The notes: generated by a model from the letters alone, not told the origin. 64,000 nt of DNA from Apostichopus japonicus (GCF_037975245.1 NC_092562.1:14780521-14844520); one strand, 5' to 3'; counted from the stretch's first letter, positions 11,359 to 26,300 are shown. Made by a program: numbers and translations.

Positions 11359-14300
11359 TCAAGAGGTAGCCGTCTTTGATTTCTTGCTCGGATTTTCCTC
11401 CTCATCCTCGTCTGATTCAGGCTCGGCAAAAATGGGTACAGGTTGAGTTCTGAAAACAAAATCAAAACGCCTATTAAGGACCGAGGCTTTGATTGATTGG
11501 CAACCATTGACGTATGCCATAAAAAGTTAATGGTATTCAACCTTTGCCTCCAAATTTAAGCATGCTGAAAGCTCCATTATGCATTTGATCATTCTATTCT
11601 AAAGAATCCTTATTTGCAGGGGCATAGCCAGGTTTTTGGTGTGGGGGGGGGTGGGGCAATGTCAAATTTCTGTCCCCATTTTCAAGCACATGGCTGTGGA
11701 TTGCTGTCCTGGGGGAAGGGGGTTTAAGGGGAGGATCTGAAAATTTTTGTTTTAGAAAAGAGCTTATATGCAAGTTTTCCTTATTTGGTACAAAAACTTT
11801 ACCATAGTTGGGGGTAAAGTAAATAATCACGCGAACATGACGATGTAATTCTTAGAGTGAACCTTCGAAGGAAACATTCCACAAAAATCCCCTTCTTGTG
11901 TGTGTGTACATGGGATATACTGGTGGCCAACAACATAACCCTTATCTTGAACAGGCACTTATTGCACACTGTTAGTTGAACACACAACCAGCTCAATACC
12001 TTGTTACTACCCTTAAATGTCTCACACTATTTGTTGAACACACAAGCTGCTCACTACCTTGTTACCCTTAAACATGAGCATGACATGGTTGTTTGAAATA
12101 TACACTACTTTTTGACTGGTTGAATCCTCCCTTACTCACGGAAGTAGATCTCAGCAGATGGTCTCTCATATCATCACGGTAGTTATTTTTCAAACTAGTT
12201 TTACTTTCCTTGTATAATATTCTAGTTGATTTATCATTGATTATGTGATACATTTGGAGTGTTTACTTTATTTGTCAGTGTTCATTGTATTAAGAATTCA
12301 ATCAAACCTACAATCCTTAGATCACAAGTCCATCGCCTTAACCACTTGACCACTACACTGTTGTAGACAACTTGATACACCGTAGGTCTTAATATCTTAC
12401 TTGGCATATGCAGGAGAGATCCACAAAGGATTATCTACTGCTTCCTTGGCATGCCTGAGGAAGGCTTCTCTTGGGTCTGTCAGATCTTTGGGTTTCTGTG
12501 TAGCTATCGTCTTGGCAACATACTGTGCTAGTGTGCTGCCACCAACAGCCATCCTACCACCGGTGCCTGACGAAATAGAAAAGAAATGGACACATTTGTA
12601 CCTGTGGCGGAGCTAGGGGTATTGGTCAGGGGGGGCAAGAATGGTCTGTAGGGGCGCTTTCGACACTATCTAAGCGGAGCGCCACCACAGGCGGAGCGTA
12701 CAGAAAATTTTTGAGTATACATACTCCTTAGATCGCAGGAAATGACCCTTTCCAGGCCTTGCTATAATTTGCAGATAAACGAAAAATAAATAGGTGTCAT
12801 CGCCATTTTGGCAGAAAATTACACCAACAGAATGTGACAAATGTCAATAGGTAGATGAGAGCGCAATAAAAAAGTCAATAATTGCGAATAAGTAAAAAGT
12901 AGTAAAAAGCTGAAAAGGGCGCCAGCAGTCCATTTGAGTCCGTCAGGGGGGGCATCCGCCCCCCCCCCTGACTATATGGACGCTCCGCCACTGGTTTGTA
13001 CCTTACATGTGAAAGGCAGGAAATGGTTTTATACGTGAGATGTACAAAATTAACAATTTAAATGTACGAATACAAATATTTTCTGAAAGTAGTGAAATAT
13101 AACTACAAGATGAAAATTTTTCGGTTACCGGACACTATTCCAGGATACTAAAACTGAACTGTATATTAGTTAAAGACTTTGTACACTAAAAAAAAAAGAA
13201 GAAGAAATTACCAGGTGTTTTAAATGTAGTTGGCACTATAATTTACTTTTAATTTAAAACTGTTTTTCATTGAGGATTAAGACATGTCATGAAATATAAA
13301 AGCTACATATTATTGTACTTTGTGTTCAAGTGTATTTGTAAGGCAGACCTGTTGCATTCCAATCACAGTTTGCTACTTTAATTAAAAAAAACAAGTTATT
13401 CCATTGGTTTCATTAACATGATTTTTGCCAAGAAGAATCCTACATAAGAATAGCAAGAACCATGTACATTTATATTTTACCTGGAACCAAGTTTAACTTT
13501 ATCTGCTTATGGTCATGAGATGTTTCAAGAAAACAAATGAAATTTCACTTATATACTCTGATGATAATTCTGCAAAAAAAAAAAACCCAAATACAATTTG
13601 AAGGTTCATAACACTTAAGTGAAATAGAGAATTGTTAGAAAAAAGGCTTTCATTGTACCTTGTTGTTGGACTGTGGAGGTTCATTCCAAAATGACCGTTG
13701 ACAGGATACCATGTTTAAGCTATAGAATGGCTTGTGCAAAATCATCCAGTATCTAAAACATTTTCAAATGTAGCAATATGACAAAATTTTAACCAACCTG
13801 AGGAAGTGATTTGAATACGATAGGCATACTAAAACTTACCCCTGAGAAGCGGAGGTTCTGGTGCCCTGGATTTGATTGGGTCCTGTCTGTCTTTCAGACG
13901 TCTCTTATAAGCTAACATTTCGCTGGGTACGTCCTTCTTGTACCTATGTGATCTCTTCATCAACGCTGTCAAAAGAGAAAATAGACACGCATATAAGAAA
14001 TCCATACATATTGCTCTATATAAGACTCTCAAATATCCAAACAATGCATGTGAAGTGTTCTCTATTTTGCAAAACAAGATTTTAAGTTTTCTGATGCATA
14101 CTTCACTCTAGACAATCTTTCTCCTACAGGAGCAAATATGTTTGCCAAAATTTGAAAGCAGTTTTGAGATTCTTCCATCTGTATACAGTACACTTCTGTT
14201 CCAATTCTTTTTCTGGTGAGAGCTATGTTTAATGACCAGGTTATTCATGTGTAACAGTTCTTTCCAGGTATTCCTTCATACCATTCACTAGCATGCTTTT

Positions 14301-17300
14301 GCTAAAAAAAAAATTAAAAATAAATATTAGAAAACAAGGCATTCGTTTTTATTGTTTTCTTTTTCAGCATATAGTTAATATGTATTATATAGATAGCCAT
14401 ATTTGCCATGCTTTTACCACACAACATGTAACTGTGTACATTATAGACTGTAGTCAGTGTGTTTTTATTTATTAGACCTTCCTCTGACGTTGCTGTACTT
14501 TGTACTTTCCGTGTAAATTCAATAAATTTATATAAATAAATATGTGGCCACCCACAGATAATAGTTGGCTTCGACACATCCACTCGTCGCCACCTTCCGT
14601 GGTCGTGTTTCATACTTACGTGTGATGATGCTCTCGTTTCTTATCACGTCTGGCTCCTTGACCCTCCTTTTCTTCTTGATCACACAAAGTTTAGCCCCCC
14701 TGAGAAATGACGGGCAAGGAAAAGAATGAAATGCAGAGGAGAAAATTTGATTCTTGGGACAAAGGAGGTGTCTGATTACGAGAGAAAGGAATTATGGCGG
14801 ACACTAACTTCAGAGCAGAGAAATAAGGACTTATGGTCGAGAAAACAACTAAAATAATAAAGCTGGAACATCGTGGATGGAATTTTCAGAAGATGCAGAC
14901 AAGATCTGCAGATATTTTCACGTTTATACAGATAAACATTGTCCAGAGTTAGGAAAGTTTACTATCACCTAATGCACATGCTAGAATATGAGGGTTTGGA
15001 TTCATGCATTAATAGTAAAGGTGAAAGGTCAGGAAAGCTCCTTTAAGGTAAAAATTGAAAATAGCTTCAACAGTGGGAGTAATTTCTAAAGTTACACAAC
15101 TCCACTGTCAAAGAGCAAATGATTCAGAAATCATTTAAAAAAAAAATTGGCATCATTATTATGAAGGCAAGAGGAATTGGTTTCCCACACAAATATACCA
15201 TCACACAGTAAATCATATATGGGTTAGTAATCTATATATTGGTGACTTGAAAAATGCTCTGTGTGATTTGATCAACTTTTTTTCAAGTCTTCAATGGACT
15301 GGGGGGAGGGAAGGGGGGGTGGAGAAGGAAGAGCTTAACTTTAAATCAGAAGAAGCTCACCTATGGCTTTTCTCTGGACTGAAGAAGACTTTTGCATCCC
15401 CGTTTGCTAGGCCGACAATAATCTGATTCAGCTTAGGGTGCCACAAGCATCTCAATGCACTCTGGAGATAAAGAAGAAATACAGCTATCAACTTGATTAC
15501 ACATTGCACATTTCAAAATAAATATATTAAAAAATGACTTGTGTTGTGGAATACCATAATTTACCATACCTACCACCCTAGATACGAAAGGGTTCAGTTC
15601 AAAATGTTCACAAGGTTTGATTGGTGAATTGCTCCTGAGTTTGAATCACAAATACCTCCTTCTGGTTTAACTGGTCCACTACATCCCCAATAACAACACT
15701 ACAGAAGCTGAAGTGAATGCCTGTAGAACAGACCACATGTTCAAAGTACTGTTTACTATATTCAAAGTTCATAGCAAAGCTTCCTTACCTTATATAGTGT
15801 AAGGTATTGTATCACTGAGTACCCTCTACGTACCTCTATAATTTATACCGATGATCTTGGCATTCCTATTAATGCCTTACAGTTATGGTTGTCATTTATT
15901 GACGGATTGACAGATGGAGGGCAAGAGATAGCTCTCTAAATATTGGCAAATTTGCCAAAAGGTGCAACACTTGACATGGGTGTGACATGCTGAGGACTGG
16001 GTGTGACACGCTGAGGGTGACACGCTGGGGGCTGTGTGTGACACCCTGCGGGCTCAGTGTGACACTGAAGGCTGAGAGTGACATGCTGAGGGCTGGGTGT
16101 GAAACGCTGGGGACTGAGTGTGACGCACTGAGGACTGAGTGTAACACGCTGGGGACTGAGTGTGACACGCTGGGGACTGAGTGTGACACGCTGAGGACTG
16201 AGTGTGACACGCTGAGGACTGAGTGTGACATGCTGAGGACTGAGTGTGACATGCTGAGGGCTGAGCGTGGCACACTGGGGGCGGAGTGTGACATGCTGGG
16301 GCTGAGTGTGACACACTGAGGGCTGGGTGTGACATGAGGAGAGGTGGAAGCAAAGAACATCAACAGAAACTTTTTTGCTTTGTTGCTAGATAAATAAAAT
16401 ACATAAAATATCCTATTAAGTTTTGCCAAACTCTCAACATTTGCATCTTGTAATGTTATCTTTATAAAATAGAGAATAGACTTTCTTTAACTCACAGCTG
16501 GTCCACAATTCATTTCTGTAATTATATCAAAGTTCTCTCTGTCCAAGAAAACCAATTTTCCGTCTTCACCCTTCCGCACAGCCTGGCTTGTCACGACCAT
16601 CTTGTCATCGGGACTAAATGCACAGTCCATACTGTCAAATAGGCAAAGAAAATAATAATCAATTTGATTGCATTTGTCAGTTTTGAATCTCATCATTAAA
16701 CTATTGAAGAGATTGAAATGATGTAAGAATTGATACAAAGACGTCACAACTTTGCTGGAACTGAGAAACTAATGTGGTGCATCAACTTTGCATTTTTATG
16801 ATCATTCCTGACATACGTTCAAGGTACTATGTATCTTCAAAATAATACCAGACACTCTAAGATGACCTGCACTCAAATTGTTTCCTACTGATGACATATA
16901 TTTATCTATCAAAAGTGAAACTCTGTCTAGAAAGACATCTATTTAAACCAATGTCATAAATACAATTTTTAGGCACCTTGTCGACCCGCATTCAACTGGA
17001 GCATCAGAGAATATTAGCTGTATGCCCTGCTATGTGAATGCCTCTCTACACACATGTTGCTGGTGGTGAACAAATAGATCTCCATCTCTCTCGGTGCTCC
17101 CTACTACTTTTAAAAGTAGCTCTCTTCCACCCGCTTTTTTCTCCACAACTTTCTGTCTTTGTCCTTCTCCAGTTTATTCCCTACCCCCTTCCCTTAATCC
17201 TCTCTTTGTCCCTCCACTGTTTATCTCCTACCTCTCCTCTTCCCCCGTTGCTTTCTTCTCTCCATCCCTTGTCTATATCCCCTTCCATCTCATTGTGTTC

Positions 17301-20300
17301 ACCGTGCTCATTAACCTGTCTGTATTCTGTGCGTGTTTTTGTCCCTTCTGATACTGTTACTTGTCATTTAGCCTTTGAAGAAGATCCTGCTAGGATCGAA
17401 ACGTCAGGCCAACTTACTTTTACACATTCTCCTACACAGGCTCTCTAGTGGATAAGCAGTTTGCTAACAGTTTTATTTTATTTTGACTTTTAAAAGAAGT
17501 CACAACCATCTTCAAAAAGTTTCCTCTTTGGTCTACAGGGGTGTAACGATTTAAAGCATTTCAACAAGAAAATGCGTTGGAAATCTCACAACATAACACA
17601 CAGATACTGGGAAGAATTAAAAAAAAGTAAAAAAGAGTTTCAATTGGTAAAATCTCTGGGTAAGGAATGAATGAAGTAAGAAGTTTGAATATATTGGACA
17701 AACATTTAAGGAATCTCTTAAATCTTGGAAACAGATGGTAATATTGACTTTCATTGGAAGCATAGATCGATGTTACATACACAGGATAAAAGTTGACAAG
17801 TCCGTCAGCAACATTGACTGGTCTTTTGAAGTTTCTGAGGTCCCAGAGTTTCAAAGTATCATCCCCTGTGAAGAAAAGCAGACAACGATTGGGTCAAGTA
17901 GTTGTCAAGGTAACCATGACCTCTTATCTAAATTCTGAGATTGTTTTAAATTGATATGTAGTTAAACTTCAAATATCTACAGTCATGTTACTAAAGCTTC
18001 AACTTACACTCCATTTACCACAATCTTGTATTATGTCATGCATGACTGTTTAATCCAAGGGAAAAGGACCTGAAAAACATATCAATTTGTTACTTTTGTC
18101 CAACAAAATTGCAAATAGAATGATGAAATCGGGATGTAAACTATGAAGGTTTGTACATGAATCAAAGTAAAAGATTTGATTATAAATACATTTTAGGAAA
18201 CTATTTTCTAAATTTACTGACAGAATTGTTGTTTTTGACTACACAGGAGATGGGGAGACTAGACCATCCTTCCTCCCAGTTAAAGTATCCTAATACTGTC
18301 ACTTACCTCCTCGGGTGGCAAAATGCTTGTTGTCGTAGGAGAAGGTTATGCAAGAGGTATCTGTACCAACTGCATGAGCTGTCTTCTGTAAGTAAGTTGG
18401 CCTGACCTGGAGAGAAAGCAGTGGAAGCTTATAGGAAGTATATAACTTTCTGGTTCAGTACAGCAGTGTGCAGCAGGTAGTAGTGATTATTCATTCTACT
18501 AGCTGGTTGTCACATGATTATTCAAACTACTAGCTGGTTGTCACATGATTATTCATACTACTAGCTGGTTGTCACATGATTATTCATACTAATAACCGGT
18601 CGCAAAAAACGAGGAGAGAAGAGTGAAGAAATGTATTCAGGGAAATAAAGAGTGACATGATGATGGATCTTGCTTGAAATGAAATAGTTACACATAATAA
18701 TAACAGTATATTTTACTCACAAATGGTTTCTTGATGTCCCAGAGCTGGATGGTACCATCTTGACATGGTGCAGCTACTAGTTTTCCATCTCTACTGAAGG
18801 TGCAACAGGTGGGTATGGTCTTCCTTCCATTACTGGATCTAAACTTTATCACATTAATGTGTTTGTATGGGATAGCAACATCCCACATCCTCACAGTCCT
18901 ACAAATTAAAGTAAGAGAAGAGATGTCGTTATGGAAAACATCTACTGGGTCTCTGAAACTTCATAATGATGTGGTTATTAACCTGTTATTGGACTAAACA
19001 AAAACATGTATTTGTATGGCATGCTTACATCTCATATCCTGATATCATTGTAATGTCTTGGTTCGACTAACTACTAAAATTGTGTCGATTGCTACACAAA
19101 CCTATAAAAGCCTCTGTGGCTTGTTGCATGAGAGTTTACCAGTGTAATAATTGGGTTTCCTTAATACATAACTTTGCCTGTGCCTGTTAAGTTCTGTACC
19201 TACAAGACTAGCCTAACAGTTTCAAATCTGCTTTACTTGTTTCTTGTTACAAATAATTTTCTTAGGGATAGAAGTGTCAAATCAAAGAAAATCAGAAGAA
19301 ATCAAAGAAAATATAAACATTTCAGTCCAATAGTGATGACCTTTAGGCATCTCTATAACATAGTATGATAATGATGGTGAGGGTTTTTACATTTTTTAAT
19401 TCTCCTTTAATGCTTTTCCAGCATTCAAACGCTTGCTATCTTACAAGAATTCAATCCAACTTTAAATGACCAATAGTCTAAAGGTTTGGACTTGCCTCTG
19501 TTTGGAAATAGTTCACAAACACTGAACGAAATAATTACCCCCATGAGCAGCAACAAACTCTCCTTAGGTTCATTTGTCAGGTTTTAAGTTTACCCAAGGA
19601 TTTACGAGATACTCTAGATATAGGAAGTTAGTAGAATCTTACCCATCATTTGAGCATGTTATGAATTCACTCCTGACCTTGGGGTTCCAGAAGGCCCCGT
19701 TCAGCATCCCCACATGACCCTATGAAAAGTGAGAACATGCTTTATTTCACGTCTTCATTGGCAGAGATAGTATCGAAAGAGAATATTATATTTGAATGGC
19801 ATAAAATAAAATTTGAGAAAAATAGCGCCAACGAAGTACGTGAGGAGAAGTGTTTTTGTTTTCTATGATAAAACAAATCCATGCATCTTGTAACTAAGGA
19901 AACAGTCCGGAAAATTACGCTTCACGTTTCAATGGTTAAAGTTGAGTCATGTACTTGAGTCATATCTTCAAGGAATTGAGCCACATGGAAGGAATGGAAC
20001 CTTCATGAGGTCAAAAACATGTTGTCATAATACTGGAAGTAGAGGCTTGTTCCATGTCAGTCCTGCCTATAGGAGTTCGCTTTGTTAGTATCATGAAATA
20101 GATTACCAATAAGTTTCTAACCGTTTTGATTTCTTTTTTCCTTATTTAACTTGTTTCTTTGTCTACTTATGTTTGATTTTTCATAATTTTTTGTGTAGCT
20201 TTCTATTATTTCTTCCTTTCTTTTTTTCATTAAAAGTGATTTTCTGAATTTTTTCTAGAAATTGGCTACAAAACGTAAAGGTCTATGGACACCTATGAAC

Positions 20301-23300
20301 AACATTGTCCTAATCACTCTAATAGGCATTAGAAACCATGAAAACAGCTGCAACTCCCATCAAAATCCATCAACCTTTGACTGTTTTATAAGCGTTTTCT
20401 TATTTCTAGTTTCATTTAGGAATAAACATGTAATGTAATGCAAATAAAATCTTATATAGCGCACTACGCGCGATGCATCTGTACGCTTTACAAACAATCT
20501 AGAATATACAATGACATAAAACAGTAAATACATAAAACAGTAAATACATATACCAAATACAGATATATACAGGAATATGAGATCGAAAAAACAATTTAAA
20601 AGCACTAGTGCAGAGTAAAGCGATAAAACAGATTGACTACAAAATCTACAATTTGAATTAAAAAGTGAAAATTCCAATTGAAGCTAGAACCTAAAAACCA
20701 ACACGACAGAACATCATAAAATCTAAAACATTAGCTAATTATGCACATTGACGTAAAGGGAGTGACTGCCTTTTAGTTTCTGAAATGTTATTCCTTTGTT
20801 TTCACAACTTTTGTTTCAAGGACACTGAACACAGGTTTTTGACATATGTTATTTGTTCTTCTTTGAAAAGAGGAACATCATATTATTCAAAAGATATATA
20901 TGGGCTTGTAATTAGGGGTTAACTTATTATGGGCTAAAGTAAGAAAATTTGATGAGTGAAACACTCCACATCATAGTTTGCACACAAATTAAATGAACTT
21001 CCCAGATTTATCAAAACTTTAAATGTGTATATCATGGAACCGAAAAGAGCTTTTCAAAAGATTTCAACAGATTTTGAATGAGATTATCACACACAAGAAA
21101 TGTACTGAATATGGGGCAAATCAGCTAGGTGTGTTCATAGTACTTTGAGAATCAACCCCAAAAGTTTCACATTAAAAAATCTTTGTTCCAATTGTTAGGG
21201 TCATCATTTAAATGGCAAATTAATGCAACATAACATAACACATCGTAACATACCATAGCATATCATAACATAAATTGCAGTATACTTTTCTCATATACAA
21301 TATCAATGCAATCTGTATTGGTGTTGCTAACATTATGAATACAAAGGCCATGAAGGAAATCTTTTTATTTTTCAAAACAAACATCACACTTTAAATGCAT
21401 AGGCTTATGAAGTATAGGTGGGGGGGTTAAGCAATGACAAACATTGGTCAAGTAGGAAACTTCAGTATGAACTGGTGAAAGTAATAATCCACTAAAAACT
21501 GTTGTTTTACACACATTTATTTTTACATCATCTATTAAAGTGAGCATTTCTTTGAAACAAGCCTCACCTTGGTGCTTGCCATATCAACCAGATACATATC
21601 TCCTCGTACGCACTCCATCACTTCAAAGCCATCTCGGTCTACTACTTTAGCCTGGCTGTTCCCAGAGGCTATGAGCACATTATCTCCAGTAACACTATAC
21701 TGGAGACTTCTAATCTGATGTCTGGAAACAGAAAACATGAGAGGAAGAGAAAGTGAGAAAGTGAGAGAGTGAAGACAGAATGGCGAGAGAGGAGAGAAGA
21801 GAGAGAGGGGTTATCTAAAAGCTTCACGCAACCTCTATTGTATGGATCTGTAGTCCAACCAACCATCTTTGCATAATATTGTGACCATCGTGGCTAATGA
21901 AATTTTACTTTTACGACGGCAAACTATATTATAAGCCAGTTTGAAAAGAGTGAAGGCAATTCCTGGTTAGAATGGGACTCAAATCAGTGAGGTCAGGATT
22001 AGCCAGAGGTCACTGGCTTGCATCCAGTTCTTGCCATAAATGTCTTCGCTATTTTACTCTTTTGAAGGTTTAGGTTTGTTTTTTTACATCCCTGTACGTT
22101 TACGACACAGCATGAAGCAACTATGAAGAACAGGAATCGTTGGAGCACTTTATAGTTCTGTATTTACAATAATAAGACACATTGTATTAAAATACCTGCA
22201 TCAGTTCATTGCAACACTTTGGCATGAAGAAATACTTTTCAGCGTTTGCAAGAAACATTGCAATTACTTCAAACAATCTTGTAGGACAAAACGGTATAAA
22301 AGTTAACACAAAAAATACAGTTACATGCTTTAATTTGAAAGTGAAATAAATGGCTCAAAGTAAGGTGACCATATTTGCCTGACTGGAATCAGGGGCATAT
22401 ATTGCGTGACTGGTATGGGGGAGAGGTCTAAGGGGAAAATTTTCAAGTGCCTAAGGTGCTTAGATGTAAAATGGTGATACTTATAAGCACTTTTTAAATC
22501 AATTTTATCTTCAAAAATGTAGCTTTTTCTTAGATGAAATTTACTTACTTTACATAAGAGTGCTAGGCTAGATCGATTTAGCATATTCCACTTTACACTG
22601 GCCCACCTGAAATACTGGTTAATTCCGTTCTGCGACTGCACCCTTGACTAAATGTTGTTTTCACAATTATTTTACTAATAATGTGGGATATTTTCGAAAT
22701 TCCTGAACAGTTTGATGAATTGGGGACATTTTCGGGGACACTTGTTCATCGGGGACAGCACACTGTAATCGGGGACTGTCCCCGAAAATCGGGGATGTCT
22801 GGTCACCTTAGCTCAAAGGGCTTCTTGGAACTCTTTTTGTTATCTGTCATTTTTGGAATCATACGGAAACAAGCGTCGCAAAATGTCTAAGGTGCAAAGT
22901 CATGTAAATGAAGGTTTAGTTTTATCTCCTCTGTACCACCTCCTACCAAATTGAACTAACTCCCCTTAAAAACAAAGAAATACAAACAGAGAATCGATGC
23001 TGGAACATGAAATAAAAATGAGAATTCTTCAAGAAGCTAACCCTGGGGCTGGCTGGAATGTTCTGAAAGACTTCAAGGAGGCATCCATAGCTGCAAAATC
23101 CCAGAATTTAACATCATAATCATAGCCACCTGTGACAAGCCTAGCACCAGAGGGGTCAAGGGTCACTGCAGAGACCTGTCAAGTAAATAAGTATATCAAT
23201 AAATCAATAAATGACTGAATATAAGAACCAACGAACGAACTAACGAACCAACCAACCAACAAACCGAGGAACCGACCAACGAACGAAGGAACGAATAAAT

Positions 23301-26300
23301 AAATATATAGATTTATCTTCTACCAAAGATGATCAGAGTCAACTTGCAGGTTTCTAGGCTTTCAAGATAACTGTAAAACCTCTTGTTGAACAACCATCAC
23401 TAACTTTTGACATTTTCTTGTTGAAAACTAATTTTATTTATAGTAGACAGATTTAATAAATGTCAGCCATGTTTTGTCCATATATTAATCCTGTCAAACA
23501 ATCAAAGCCAATTTTTTGGAAAATGGAAAACAAGTTTTAACATTTTTAAGCAGTCATCCATCAGACCAATATCAAACCTATACTAGGTAATGATGATGAT
23601 GATGATGATGATAATAATAATAATAATAATAATATTAATATCATAATAATAATAATAATAATAATAATATTAATATCATAATAATAATATAAATAATAAT
23701 AATAATAATATTTTTTATTATTATTATTATATGCAAATGTCCCTGTTTGGGAATCTCATTAGAGTTGTATAAATAAATGATGATACTTAAAAAACCTTTA
23801 CTAGGTTGTCGACAGAGGGAAAAGTACAACAAAATTAGGCTTTGGTTTTGTATACACATAACATGTATGTAGAAAAAAAACACTCAACACATCATTCTTT
23901 CAAATGAAACATGAGAAATAGAATGGTGTAAATTTGGGGTAGAAATAAGCAAGAAAACCATGAGCATACAGAGGTGACCGACCTTCAGGACATGAAGAAA
24001 ACCTTGCCTGGCCAGCTGGACAATTGTATGGTGCAAACTCTTTGTTTCATAATTTCTTAACAATTATGTATCAATTCAAAAGAATAAATGAATAATGATT
24101 TGAATTGGAAGGTAGGGATGCACCAGATATCCGGTCCGGCCGGACTATCCGGCCCGATAGTGAGCAATTATCTGGTTCCGGTTCCGGCCGGATATTTTTC
24201 AAAATCCTGCCGGATCTTTTTCAAAATCTGGCAGGATCTTTTTCAAACTCTGGCCTGAATTATTCCTTAAAAAGGTGTTGGTATTAACTTAAATCAATGT
24301 AAACTATTACCAAAAATGAATAAAAACATTCAAAGTAAGGAAAAATTAGGTATTACATGTTTAATTTAATTTTCTCAATGGTCTGACCCACTGTTTCTAA
24401 AGATCAACTAAAATAATACTCCTTGTTTCATACTTCTACTTCTTATTAATGATTTTTTTTTGTGTAATGAAAAAATCCGGTTCCGGCCGGATTTTATCCG
24501 GCCGGATTTCATGTACTATCCTGCAAAATCCGGTTCCGGCCGGATCCAAAAATTTGGATCCGGTGCATCCCTATTGGAAGGCTCAGTCTATTACTTGGCT
24601 CTGCATAGAGAATGCTCTCAGCATATAATGCAATATAATCTCCAAAATACCTAACAAGTACAAACTATGGAGATGATGGATTCGAACAAGAACCAGTGAT
24701 CCAGAGGTTCGAATCCTAAATTTTCCCAGTCAGTTTTTCTATTAATCATTTACTTGTACAAAGTAAAAAACCAATCAGCACGACTTTTGGGTTGATATCA
24801 ACAATAATATAACTGATATAACTCAATACGTTCAAAATTATCGGTCTACAATGCCTTAAAAAACAAAACTTACGCTTTTTCCTCCATGATTCAGTGTTAT
24901 CTCATGAGAGATCGGTATCTTATTCTTGAGATTCTGCAAAAAAAATGAGAGAGCAAAATATTATGTCATATTTCTTATTCTGGTGACATAGATTTGTTTG
25001 GCAAAGTTTTAAAGTTAGCCTAATAGAGTAGGGTTATTAACATATTCTCAATCATGTCAAATAACTGAGCCTAAGCTTTGAGCATCAGTAAACGTAAGTC
25101 TTGGAAATATATTCATTTCGCACCTGCGATTCCTACTTAATTATTAGTGGTATATACAACTTCATTTGTAATTAATGAAGACGAAATCTTTTGAAACATA
25201 TTTTCACAACTAGGACATGGATTGAAATATATGAAATCTCTGGAGATTATGTGAACAGCAAAGATCACAAGCATTAAGACTAATATAACAGCGCCCTCAG
25301 TGAAATGTTGAAGGTCCCAATTGATATCTAAATTATGTTATCGAAATGTTTATATAGAGAAAACTTCTCAGATACTTGAGAAAATGTTAGTAATTAATAT
25401 CAGTAATGAAACACAACCAACCACATTAATACAACAGCAAAGGGAGGAGTTCAATACAGAAACAACATAATATATCACAGTGTAAAATGTTGCTGAAAGG
25501 GCTGGGACAAGCCAAATGTGGGCAGTGTCTGTAACATAAATAAATATAGCAGAAAAACTATACAAATTTGCACATGGTACATTTACATATTAACAGCAAA
25601 ATGGAAATAAAATATTTAAGGACTGGAAAGCTGAGTGCAAGCTGGCGTCCACCAACCTCATGGGACTATTCACCCGATACTCATAGCTAGTACAGTAACT
25701 ACTGTTCATGTTCCACAACCGTGCATCAGTAACAACTGCGCTGTGTTCGTAACATGGTAACATGTGTTACAGTTGACACAGTAATTACTGGAAAGCTGTT
25801 ACACGTTGAATTATGAGTCCGACAGGAGAAAATTTGCATTAATTTTAAATTTTCAAATTTAACATTAAAAAAAAAATTAAATTTAAAAATTAAATTTTAA
25901 TTTTTTTTAAGTTTTAGTAAGAAAAAACTTGCCACCTGTAACACATTTTACCGTGTTACGAACAAAGCGCAGTAGTTACTGATGCACGGTTAAGGAACAT
26001 GAACAGTAGTTACTGTACTAGCTATGAGTATCGGGTGGACTATTATATTTTTTAATCAAACCACTCAATTTGTGAGTCAAGAAAAAAATTGAGAGAAAGA
26101 GTTTTGTTTAAGAATTAACAACTTTCTCTCACCGTGTCATCTTCTTCCTCTTCCTCCTCCTCCATGTCGCTGTCCTCATCTTCATCTTTTCCTTTGTTAG
26201 ATTGCTTCACTTCTCCGGTAGATTCTGCTCTCTGGAACCCAGGAGGAAGCGGAGGACCTGGACGTTAAAAACAAAAGACTGATGAAAGTAAACTTTGAAT

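Noticed and set aside
15896-16429. 177-aa minus-strand and 110-aa plus-strand ORFs of Ser/His/Val repeats
   Set aside because: They arise from the 21-bp minisatellite, whose period keeps frames open on both strands.
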